DNA of 64,000 nucleotides from Symbiodinium natans. Lineage: Eukaryota; Sar; Dinophyceae; Suessiales; Symbiodiniaceae. Positions 12,565 to 21,461 of this stretch are shown here, piece after piece. Numbering within the stretch: the stretch's first letter is position 1; the number at the start of each line of letters is the position of its first letter. Location of the stretch: the NCBI GenBank assembly GCA_905221605.1, contig CAJNDS010002523.1, positions 610,001-674,000 of the forward strand. The letters run 5' to 3'. Under the pieces are notes generated by a model that was not told the DNA's origin, did no database searches, and saw only the letters and a program-made list of their open reading frames with translations. The position numbers and the translations under genes are program-made.

Positions 12565-15500
12565 GCATCCACGAAGCCAGTTTGCGGCCATGCAAACCAA
12601 GCAAATCAGCTCAGAAATATCACTTTGTGGGATAGGGGGAAGGGGCCTAATGGGCTGAGGAACTTGAGCGAATGGGCGGTTTCAGATGCAGGCCCTATAC
12701 TTGTTCGACAAGTTTGAAGCGGAGCTGGAGGCCTGAACCACCAAGTTTCCAAGAGCTCTCCTAGCTTTCCCGTGAACTTGATCAAACACCTGCTACTGCT
12801 AGTGGTAGTCTTTTGGCGCATGCGAGGGAGACAAATCAGACACATGCAAAACATCAGAGTTTGTGGACCAGATCTCATTGTTTTTGATCAGTCCACCGAG
12901 CCCGTCTCCATCGGGGCCGCCAGCTTAGCGGCAGCCTGTTTTCTGCCTTGGGACAACCTTGAGACATCTTCTGGGACTGGTGCGGGAGGCAGCCATCAAT
13001 GCCTGCGGCCAGGGACCGTCCATTGTGCCCAGTCAAACGAGATTGAGCCAGATCCCGTTTGAGTGTTCCAAAGTTGTTCAAAATGTGTTCATCAACATGT
13101 CGGCAGGATCTCACTGGCAAGGGGCGCTCTTTCTGCTGGATCGAGTTGTCCTCCATGCCTTGAAGAAGGACACCGACTGGTTCTTTCCTCCCAACGAACT
13201 TTCCATCATCTTGCACCTATTGTTCGTGATCGTTGACCTCCTAGGTAGGATAAGGGGGACCCTTAAAAGGAACCCCTTCTGAACCCTCTTGTGGCTCTCT
13301 TAAACAGGGACCGTATTCAGAGGGTCTATATCCCCAAGGGTCCCCCTAATCCTATCCCCTATGACCTCGGAGTCTCACGTGCCATGGCATGCGCAAGCAG
13401 CAATCGTGCATGCAGCCCTTGCCCCCTCGTGTATAGGAGGGCTTGCGCATGCACGTAGACAACGAAGGGTTGCATTTTTCAAGTTTTCATGTTTTCCCCA
13501 CTTGTCCGATTTAGTTTCAAAATCCAGTTTCAAAATCTCTGTTACAGGGGAGCTGCGTTTTCTGTGCGTGATTTCTTGAAAAACAGGAATATGTGTGAGA
13601 TTCTTGGCTTTGAAGAAACGCGCGCAGAAAGTGCAGCTTCCCCTTAACAGCGATTTTGAAACTGGATGTTGAAGATAACTTGAAACCAGCTAGAAACTAC
13701 GAGTTTGGATCTTGAAGAGTGCCGCATTTCGGACTTTTCTGTTCTTCGGAGCCTGTCTACACCCAAGATCCTCCCATCACATGAACTATTGCAGGTATTG
13801 CCCTGCGTTGTTTGCTAGACCACGATGATCCCAACGTTGACAATTGCTAGTACTGTATTGCTCGGCAATGAATTGCTCCTACTTAGTAGACATGGGCAAC
13901 TGTGGAAGCACTTGCAAGCTAAAGCAGCGCAACTTCCTAGAAATTCTGTAAGTGTAAGTCCAGCAACAGCATGTACCAGCTAGACTCTGCACCGCGCAAC
14001 TGCGCCCGCTGTGGCCTTCAGCTTTCCTTCCCTTTGAAGCACAACCGTCTTTGCTTCTTGGACGCCTGAGTGCGTTGTCCAAGAGTCACCCACTGACTCC
14101 GAAGGATGATCCAGACGGCCGTGTTCCTCGGCGGACTCTGCAAGTTTGCCCTTTGATTGCATTGAGAGTTTCACACGTATCGGCTGCAAGAAGTTTCAGT
14201 CTTGAACTTGATTCATGTCGAGGCCGCAATGCCGCAATAACAGCCTGTGGGCGTGCCTCACGCTGCTTAGCTGAAAAATGATCAGGGTTGAGCTCGAGGA
14301 TCAGCGTGGGAATTCTCAATCTTTTGCTGGAAGGCATGTGCAAGCTTCTCCTCACTAGACTCATTTCCGAGAACATGATCCAAGGATGGGGCTGGGCGCT
14401 TCACATGTTTTTCGAGCATTTGGCACTCTGCGGCGCAGACGAAGTTGGTTGCAGTGCCCAGGCTGCCCAGGTGTGCAGCTAGGATAGACGGCCGTTCGGC
14501 GATAGAGAGCCCCAAGCATAGTGCAGACTGGGTGTCCGTTTTTAACATTGAACTGGCTTCGTTTCTTCGACGTCATTCATTGACCTTGACTGGCAGATGT
14601 GCTTAGCAGCCGAGCAGCCCACCACGTGCAAGACATGGCAAGATATTGCTGGCTTCGCAGAAGCTTTTCACGTCCACGTTCTTTGCAACCTTGGGCGGGG
14701 TGTCTGTGGCGCTCAGGTGCCGTGGTCAATGCTTGCCAACAGGCATCGCAGTGGCAGCAGGCAGAAAGTCGCGGTCGCGAGTTCTTCTGACATTCGAACA
14801 CTCGCACTGTCTCTCACCAAGACCAGAAATCCCAGGCCCTGGGCGTGCTCCCCTTCGCTCCAAAAGGCCTGATGTGAGTGGTTTCAAATTTCGGTCGACT
14901 CAGCAAAATTCGGCAACCACGACCTCTCCTTGCACAACCACACAACTCGACACAGTGAGTTGATGCTCATGTTTGAGGGCGCCGTGGAGAAGCAGCAGTG
15001 ACGGCAGCCGCCCCAAAGCCATGGTACTGCTACTCCAGGTGAAACTCTGTCTTTCTCGTGGTGTCTTTTTTCATATGGCTCCGCACTGACAACAGATGTT
15101 GTAGTCGTATACTGCAGAGGCAGCCATGGCTGCTTGCGAAAGAGCATCGTGCTAGACCCAAGGTGGCGATACCAGTGCATCGTTGTTCTTTTCCACATGT
15201 TCGAAGGATGGACACATTCATTGCCCAGGTGCTGGCCGGTCGCCCTAAGCTTGTTGTCCCGAGGAGGAGGTGTGGACCTTTGTGTGTGCGCGATAACTTG
15301 ATCACCTTGAGACATGGGCCGGATGGGCATAGATTCGGGTCTTTGCAGAGTGCGCAAGCTCTCTGAACGAACGAGCTTTGCAACCGATTCGCCTATCCTG
15401 ATGTCCGGACTGTAGGGACAATGTAAGACACTTTTGAACGCTGTTCGCCGGTTAAAAAGCATGTAGCCCGGGGCAGCGCTCTTGTCGCTGTTGCAAGTCG

Positions 15501-18500
15501 GGCATGAAAGCGAACTTCGGCACATAGAAACTACTGCGGTATCAATGCGGAAATGCAGTGTTCAACATGACAACCAAATAACCTAGAAACGGACCAAGCG
15601 TCTTCTCTCAAAAACAATCCTCATCAGTGTAGGTGGCACATGTGATACGGAAAGGTGTAAACAACCAGGCAACAGTTTGTTTTAGCCACTGTGTCTATTC
15701 CTTCTGTGCTTCTTGCTCGCTTCATCCCTTCCGACTGCTAAGCAGGCAACAGTGACAGGCGTAAATTTTGGCTGGGGATGCTAGGAGCATCAATAAGGCG
15801 TAAGGTTCGATCGGCTTGGCCGAGTTCGGCTTGTTGGATGCCTTGGACAAATGTGCGATTGTGCTGCTGGGATCGGGCGGTAGCATGCGGACACTCCTCG
15901 CATAGCTGCGGGGTTACAGTGTTACAGTCAGTATGCAACCGACGAGAGGCCTCGAATCTTGGAACACGGCCAGATGCCTACGGAACGATGAAGCTACTTT
16001 GGTGTGTCGCGAGTCTTTGGTGCTAACATGTGCCTCGTTGCTGCGGGTGAGGGGGCTGTAAGAGTCGAGCAAGGGGCAACCGAAACTGCTGAGGCCATAA
16101 GCGCCTGCGAGAAAGGTGGACTGTGGCAGGCAAGTTCGGAGACTGCAGCTTAACAGTTGAGACACATGGAACAACTGCAGTAGCAGTGACTCAAGCACAG
16201 GCATGGCACTTTCAAGATCTTTCAACTCCAGATGACATATGCAGATGTTCACAATGTTCACATAATTTGAACCGCAGCTCTTCAGGCGGCACTGGCTCTC
16301 TTTTGGCAGCTGCCCGCACGGCAGCTTTCACCAAGCGGCGTGTTTCGAGCTCAGAATTTAGTGTGGACCCAAGTCCACCAAGGCTTTGAAAGCGTAACAG
16401 GTTTGTAGCGAGAGCGTAACAAGACTGCAAGGATCTGCAGCACTTGGCCTTTGGTCTTGGTGGAAGTGCGCAGATGTTGCCCAGTCCGCATGCCATGTTG
16501 ACCCCCCCTCCCCCCGCACTCACCCGAACAAGCTGAGCCTCAATCCAGTGTACAGACTGTGCAGATAGTGGTTGGAGCGATGGGCCATCGTGTCTTGAGC
16601 CACAAAATCTGCACGCACTCGATGGTACCTGTCAAGATTTTTGATCTTTTTGGATCATTTCTCAGGCGTTTTCTTTTCTATTTTCGGTTTCCCCTCAACT
16701 CGAGAGCTGGCCGATGCTGTTTGCCTGTTCCCTACCCAAGGTCCTACAACACGGCCATATCCGCGTGCGAAAGGCCGATCACACGACGATCCAGTGCTAT
16801 GGTCAAAGAGGTGTCCAAAGCAGCGAAGACGTGCGATTTTACGATCTCAGAGTGTCATGTTATGTGAGCCGAGGGGGAGTGCCCTCTGTGCCCTTCAGGG
16901 AAAGCCTCTGGCAAGACGCGCTGTTCTTATTGTCGCATCGACGAGCTGTCGCAGAGGACTGCTATGGTTGTGCTCTGTTTGAGGTTGTGCTTGATTTTTG
17001 CTTGATACCTTTATTGCTTCCGGTGCCTCCTGGGAGCACCTCTTCGGAGACCTGCCAGGCCGATGTAATTGCAGTGGGGTCGACAGTTCTCGCCTGCGCC
17101 AAGGCAGGGCAGCTGCGAATCACAATGAAATCAGCCGAGAATTGTGTAGCGAAGGTGACATGATCGGTTGCCGTCAGTTGCACAAGTGTTGCACATCTAG
17201 CTGACTACCGAGGTACAAAGTCCACAGGTTGTTTCGCTATCGTGCCGTGCTTTCGTACGCTGGTGTCCCTTCAGGCCGCTCAATGGGAGCAGTGCATGGC
17301 AATGGCCGCAGCCTCAGCCCTTAGCCAGCAGGCTGCCACGAGCTGTGCCATGAGTTGTACCCAGAGTTGTGCACCTGTCATGGATCTGCAATGGTTTGAA
17401 AAAACATATATATATATATACACAATAGTGCAGGTTGTTGTCCAGCGCAAATGGTCGCTGCTTGACTCGCGTTGCCACAACTCCTCTCAGCTAAAGGTGT
17501 TGAATGCTTGGGACATTGCCGGCGTTTCGTCCCGCCGGCTCTGTTCTGTTGGAGATTATGGAGCAGCTGCGAGAGCCGCCATGACCCAATTGATCACTTG
17601 GATCATTACGAACCAAACCCAGAGAGACTGCATAGAGACTTTCGATGTAGCCATTGACATGAAGAGCAGTCGTCGGCCGTGGCAAGCGTGCACTCGACAG
17701 TGGCTGTACAGCCTTCCTCAGTTGACGAACTCACACCTGCACAGACCTTCTGGCCTTGCAGGCAAGTCAAATCTGGTTGTGCCCAACAGCGAGCAAGCCC
17801 GCAAAGCGTTAAGTGGAGCATGTGGAGCCCTCTACACAATCAAGTATGCAGCTGTAAAGCCATACATTGCATGGCTGGGGCACTGCAGCTGCGGAAGCGC
17901 GTCCGCTGCACTTGGAAGGGTTTCACTCATTGGGATTCAACAGCAGCAAATGGCAGGTGCGACTTGGTCGACTCCCAATCCAGCTCGGTCTGAGCCCCTG
18001 AATTCTGCAGGGTTTTCTCAGAAAAGTCTTAAAATCTTGGAGCAAAGCTGGTGGAAGTCACTCTTTGCTCAGGCCGTCCTGCTTGCGTGCCAAAAGGCCT
18101 CCAAGCACCCAGCTTACATGTCTTATAAGTACAGTTCATTGCTACCGCATTATCCGCATCTCATGGTGCACCGCTTAGGTGGCTGCAAGCCTGGCAAGTC
18201 ATCTTCTGGCAGGGCCAAACTCAGGACCAGCACACGGGAAGCACTTTGAAGAGAGCACTGTGCACAAGCAGTTTCGAAGTTTCATTTCGAAGTTCATCAC
18301 GAGGCCAATGTCTTCACACGCCCTCCCTTGGGCCTGGAGGCTGGGGCATTCTTTGTGCCAGGTTCGCAGTAAGCAGATGGGCCGGATGTTGAGATCCTAA
18401 CAGGTTTAAGGTATTCTGACATGGGAATGAGAGAACGAGACCTTCATGAGTTGAAACTTAACGTGACAGCAATTTAATGTGACACTTCCCCATTTTCTCT

Positions 18501-18625
18501 GCAGATGCTCACCTTTGTATGCTCGTTGAAACGTCATACAGACCGCCGCTCCGAATTTGGCAGCCAGCTTTCAGGCAGATGACCTTGCCTTTGTTGCTTC
18601 TGCCTGCGACCGGGCGCAACATGCT
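12512..18625 (+). CDS. PPR (pentatricopeptide repeat) protein gene, multi-exon, partly degenerate
   Basis: At least a dozen short + segments carry the helix-turn-helix signature of dinoflagellate PPR repeats: N-A-x-I-x-A-C-x-x-x as helix A, or W-x-x-A-L-x-L-L as helix B. Listed in order: SAAIATLLRAERWHQ, INACGQG, SHWQGALFLLDR, NAAITACGRAS, WGWALHMFFEHLALCG, AVVNACQQASQWQQ, AAMAACERAS, AISACEKGGLWQ, YNTAISACERP, LWQDALFLLSH, ADVIAVGSTVLACAKAGQ, AAQWEQCMAMAAA, AVLLACQKASKH and ADDLAFVASACDRAQ. Most start right after an AG. PPR proteins bind RNA in plastids or mitochondria and act in processing, editing or translation. Several pieces run into stops soon after the conserved core, so exon ends are uncertain. 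The locus could be a functional gene with many small exons or a decaying one. The continuous 335-codon frame at 17242-18249 covers only part of it. No transit peptide was located. Confidence 0.72.
12993..13017 (+). CDS. PPR exon piece 2
   Basis: After GGCAG, reads INACGQG, the core of PPR helix A, with a GT candidate donor just downstream. Confidence 0.5.
13107..13183 (+). CDS. PPR exon piece 3
   Basis: After GGCAG, reads SHWQGALFLLDRVVLHAL, matching PPR helix B (WxxALxLLxxM). The preceding piece ends in CGQG, so an intron between GQG and SHW would rebuild one repeat. Confidence 0.55.
13241..13361. mobile_element. 121-bp MITE-like fold-back element with 7-bp flanking direct repeat
   Basis: The left end reads CTAGGTAGGATAAGGGGGAC and the right end, read inverted, TAGGGGATAGGATTAGGGGG. 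Both continue into ACCCTT, giving inverted termini of about 24 bp with small indels. Inside, TTCAGAGGGT and AACCCTCT also pair. The element is flanked by TGACCTC at 13234-13240 and again at 13362-13368, which looks like a 7-bp target-site duplication. No coding capacity. It lies in what would be an intron of the PPR gene. Confidence 0.6.
13387..13452. repeat. 12-bp perfect inverted repeat
   Basis: GCATGCGCAAGC at 13387-13398 is repeated exactly inverted at 13441-13452, with a 42-base loop. It lies between two larger fold-backs. Confidence 0.75.
13523..13666. mobile_element. long imperfect hairpin (about 58-bp arms), MITE-like
   Basis: The left arm starts TCCAGTTTCAAAATC and, with few mismatches and 1-nt indels, is the reverse complement of the right arm ending GATTTTGAAACTGGA. 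Pairing continues inward through CTGTTA, GGGGA, GCTGC and TTTCTG to within about 27 bases of the centre. No reading frame. I could not identify a clear target-site duplication. Confidence 0.62.
14223..14265 (+). CDS. PPR exon piece 4
   Basis: After TCGAG, reads NAAITACGRAS, a clear PPR helix A; the frame then reaches a stop within 20 codons. Confidence 0.5.
14385..14470 (+). CDS. PPR exon piece 5
   Basis: After CCAAG, reads WGWALHMFFEHLALCGADEV, a PPR helix B followed by the linker to the next repeat. It suits the preceding helix-A piece ending in GRAS. Confidence 0.48.
14717..14760 (+). CDS. PPR exon piece 6
   Basis: After GCTCAG, reads AVVNACQQASQWQQ. It ends at CAG followed by GCAGAA (GC donor or Ala codon, as in pieces 1 and 8). 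Confidence 0.55.
15118..15152 (+). CDS. PPR exon piece 7
   Basis: After ACTGCAG, reads AAMAACERASC and is then stopped by TAG at 15153, so the exon must end inside or the repeat is broken. Confidence 0.45.
15156..16069. other. PPR gene intron-like stretch
   Basis: No motif seen. The longest frame is minus 15525-14884 (213 codons), without recognisable content and antisense to PPR pieces. Confidence 0.4.
16070..16129 (+). CDS. PPR exon piece 8
   Basis: After TCGAG, 20 codons in phase reading ETAEAISACEKGGLWQ. This is the archetypal dinoflagellate PPR signature. It is followed by GCAAGT, which matches a donor except for GC in place of GT. Confidence 0.62.
16741..16810 (+). CDS. PPR exon piece 9
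   Basis: After CCCAAG, reads SYNTAISACERPITRR and ends at AAAGAG|GTGTCC. The sequence after CER departs from the consensus. Confidence 0.58.
16899..16982 (+). CDS. PPR exon piece 10
   Basis: After CTTCAG, reads ESLWQDALFLLSHRRAVAED, an intact PPR helix B plus linker. Confidence 0.58.
   Translation, partial: GKPLARRAVLIVASTSCRRGLLWLCSV
17059..17118 (+). CDS. PPR exon piece 11
   Basis: After TGCCAG, reads ADVIAVGSTVLACAKAGQLR, the linker and helix A of the next repeat. Confidence 0.55.
17275..17380 (+). CDS. PPR exon piece 12
   Basis: After CTTCAG, reads AAQWEQCMAMAAASALSQQA, a helix-B-like segment with conserved W. A Cys-rich tail follows. Confidence 0.42.
18073..18112 (+). CDS. PPR exon piece 13
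   Basis: After TGCTCAG, reads AVLLACQKASKHP, a helix-A match. Confidence 0.42.
18575..18625 (+). CDS. PPR exon piece 14
   Basis: After CTTTCAG, reads ADDLAFVASACDRAQHAG. It begins like piece 11 (AD.IA) and carries the ACxRA core. Confidence 0.42.
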
Positions 18626-18895
18626 GGTCCTGCGTCGCTCGGCGCAGCAACATGAAGCACGGATGTGCACAGCGGCAGTCATTTGTGTGATGAGGATGCT
18701 GATAGTCATCATTGTAAACAGTGCTATAATGTACTTCTGCGGCGGCTTCTGAAAAGGCCTTAGAGATTGTCTTCAGAAGATGGCCTCTCGCCACTGATCA
18801 GGATGCTAGGCCAGGCACGGTGAACCCAGGCTTGCTCTGAGCACTTAGGCAATTTTTGGCCAGCTGTGTTCAATTGGAGAGACCTTTTGGCCCAG

Positions 18896-19908
18896 GGGGT
18901 TACTACCAGCTCATGGCACACTGAGCCTAAGTGTCGTGACGGAGCTCTCATGATGGCTGATTTTGTCTGGCTCCGAAAAGCAATCCTCGATCTTCTTTGC
19001 GACCACGAAATTGGCGATGTGTTGTCATCGAGTGTCGGCCGTGCTTTGACCCCGGTTCGTCCAGAAGACCAGAAGATGGTAAGTTTCCTCATCTATCTGC
19101 CGTCATCTGAACTGATTCGCCCAGATCTATTCCTTATCTAAATCCAAACCAACGAATGAGGAAGCTGAACTGCTTAGACTTTTTGGCTTCTACCCTTCTC
19201 TGTGCCTGGCAAGCATTCTGCAGCAGTTATGGCATTTTTTGCCGAACACGGGTTGGGCTTTCTTCTGTACTTTAGCTTCTTCTGCTGTGGCAGGTTAGTA
19301 ACAGTGAGTGATGTCTTCCACCCTTAAGACTTAAGAACATGCAAGAGCCCCCAGGCCTGAGCAGAAAGTCGATGGAACCACGACGGTGATGTCCTGACAT
19401 CACGCAAGGTTGAGGATGAGGCATGAGCTCAACCAAAGCCGTCTGCTTCGCACATCAGCTTCCTCACTGGGCGCTGCGATTGCACCGCACCCAGCTATTG
19501 TGCCGCCAGGCTGTGCTGGCTGAATCAGTCACCGCGTCATGCCATTCGGTCAACACAAGGAGTCGGAGATCAATGTTTTTGCTCATGTGTTCGTGAGCAC
19601 GTGCAGGTCAAACTTGGTGATGGCACCTGCAGTGAGCTACTTCGAGGCAAGCAGCGACGTGGCCATGCACGTCATACATTTAAACGTGTGTGTTGGTGAG
19701 TGGGTAGGGTGGGTGGGTGGGTGGGTGGGCAGGAGTGAATGTGCTGATGCGGATCTGTGCGTGGAAACGAGCTGAACATGCGATCCAAAGTGCTACCAAC
19801 AGGCCCAACAGGGTGGGCGGTGGGTCCTTCCGCTGGTCATTGCTCAACGATGTCGTGATCATCATCAGACGGAGGAGTCCGTCTGACGTTCCTGCGTCAC
19901 GCCCGTGA
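18896..19908 (+). CDS. three phase-matched exons, possibly 3' end of the PPR gene
   Basis: Exon 1 (18896-19078, 61 codons) follows CCCAG and ends at a consensus donor, ATG|GTAAGT. It contains MMADFVWLRKAILDLLCDHE and IGDVLSSSVGRAL. Exon 2 (19224-19293) follows CTGCAG, reads QLWHFLPNTGWAFF, and ends in phase 1 at GCAG|GTTAGT. Exon 3 (19733-19908) follows GGGCAG right after a (GGGT)n tract, completes the codon (G+GA), reads VNVLMRICAWKRAEHAIQSA and ends at a TGA. All phases agree. No domain is recognised; the last exon would be a basic C-terminus. Confidence 0.48.
19704..19729. repeat. (GGGT)n tract
   Basis: About six GGGT units immediately before the acceptor of the exon starting at 19733. 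Confidence 0.9.
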
Positions 19909-20873
19909 CACACTAAGTGTCGTTTAAGCTGGGCAGCGTTGCGTTTCGGAACAAGTTGTGGTGCAGCATTTTTGTATGCGGCAGTTCCATGTCCCGCAAG
20001 AGCAGCTGGAGCAGCGCATTATTCCCTATGAGTCAGTGACACCTTGCAAGAGGTGCAGTGACCAAGCAGCTTGTTTTGCGATTTTGCAAGCACAAAGTGT
20101 GATGAACCTTTTCATTCTCTCCACCCTCCTTGCACGTTTTGCATGTTCACACACACATTGTTTAAATTTTCTTTGCGCACAGCATTCCACTAGTCACGTG
20201 CCTGCCCCAACCAGCTGCTCCTCCTCCAGAAGAAGGATGTATTCATACATTGTACATATTTCACAGCGTGGGCTGTGCGGCGGTTCGTTCTCGCCGTTGT
20301 AGGACACGGGTCTGCATTTTCCAAAACTGTGCGAAGAATGCACATCCTTCATCATGCTTCATTGACCTCACTCTTGTCACACATGCAATCGATGGGATGC
20401 ATGATGTTCTCTGAGTCAAACACTGCCGCATGCTAAGCATCTGTTATATATTGCTTCAGCACCATGCTCTTATAATAGCCATTGCTCATGCCGCATGACA
20501 CACAGGCAACCATAGACGACGCCTTCATACAGGGTGCAAACGTGTGCAAACGAATCAGCGCCACAACCTCGCAACCCATTGAAGATCCCTCATTCTTAAA
20601 TCAAATAGAATCTCTAGCTGATTTGATGAAGGTGCTCCGCGCCAGCAAAACTCTTTCAAGTTCGTGTCTGTGTTTGTGTATCTGCGCTCCCCAATAAACC
20701 TGCAGTGAATGCCATGACGCCACTGTATCATATTAGGATGACCCCATTTGTCACTGTATACATATTAATATATACATGCACAAAACACACTCGGTGCCAA
20801 CCTTGTGCCATGTGCGTGCGTGCTCAGCTAGTGGCAGCTATTGGCTAAAGTAATGCGTGTGTGTTTGTCGCAG

Positions 20874-21461
20874 CCGGTGTGGTCACGTTTCAGTGTCGCG
20901 GATGTTGTGGTCAAGCATTCCGCACGGTGCTGCATGGAGATTTGAAGGCAGAGTTGTGCAAGCAGCTGTGGGTCGAGCACTGCGCACATTGCAAGGTCCG
21001 GACTTATGCCTCATGTCATGTTCATATGTGGTCATGTCATGCCATGTCCTTCCGTCGAATACGCGTCTGCGTGCGATTTTAGCCACTCCAAATTAGGCCT
21101 AGGTGAGTCAAGACAGAATTGAGCAACTGTCATGCGGCTTGTCTGCGCTGATCAAGTGGCAATCCGTTGTCTGGCACGTGTGTTTGTGTGTGTTCAGTCA
21201 GGCGGAAGCGGCAGCGACGAGGTGCCGCAATTGACAACATTCATGCCAGCAGATGGCCTCAGATGGAAAAATTTTCTGTCCACATGTCCCTCAAGACTCT
21301 GCGGTTTGCCTGCGGCAGCCTCTTTCCATACGCCAGGCACTATGCACTTTGCCGGGCTTCGGTGTCGCTTGGACGAGATTTCGTTCGCCTTGGAGCATTG
21401 TGAAAGTGTTGTTGGGCTGTTGAATCCTGTTTCAGCGACAACCAGCACGATCACTTATTAA
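20874..21461 (+). CDS. two phase-matched exons with a zinc-ribbon-like cysteine set
   Basis: Exon 1 (20874-20995) follows TCGCAG and ends TGCAAG|GTCCGG in phase 0. It reads VTFQCRGCCGQAFRTVLHGD then LWVEHCAHCK, so two closely spaced cysteine pairs lie about 28 residues apart, the layout of a zinc-binding ribbon. Exon 2 (21198-21461) follows GTTCAG, is in phase, contains LTTFMPADGLRWKNFLSTCP and ends at a TAA. A competing frame over exon 2 is also open. The family is not known. Confidence 0.42.

Noticed and set aside
16593-16608. CTTGAGCC ... AAAAT as a minus-strand spliced-leader relic
   Set aside because: Needs a 2-base insertion after 8 matching bases and has no gene context on that strand.
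17406-17420. TATATA run as a TATA-box promoter
   Set aside because: Short (TA)n repeat inside a PPR frame; dinoflagellate promoters do not use a classical TATA box.
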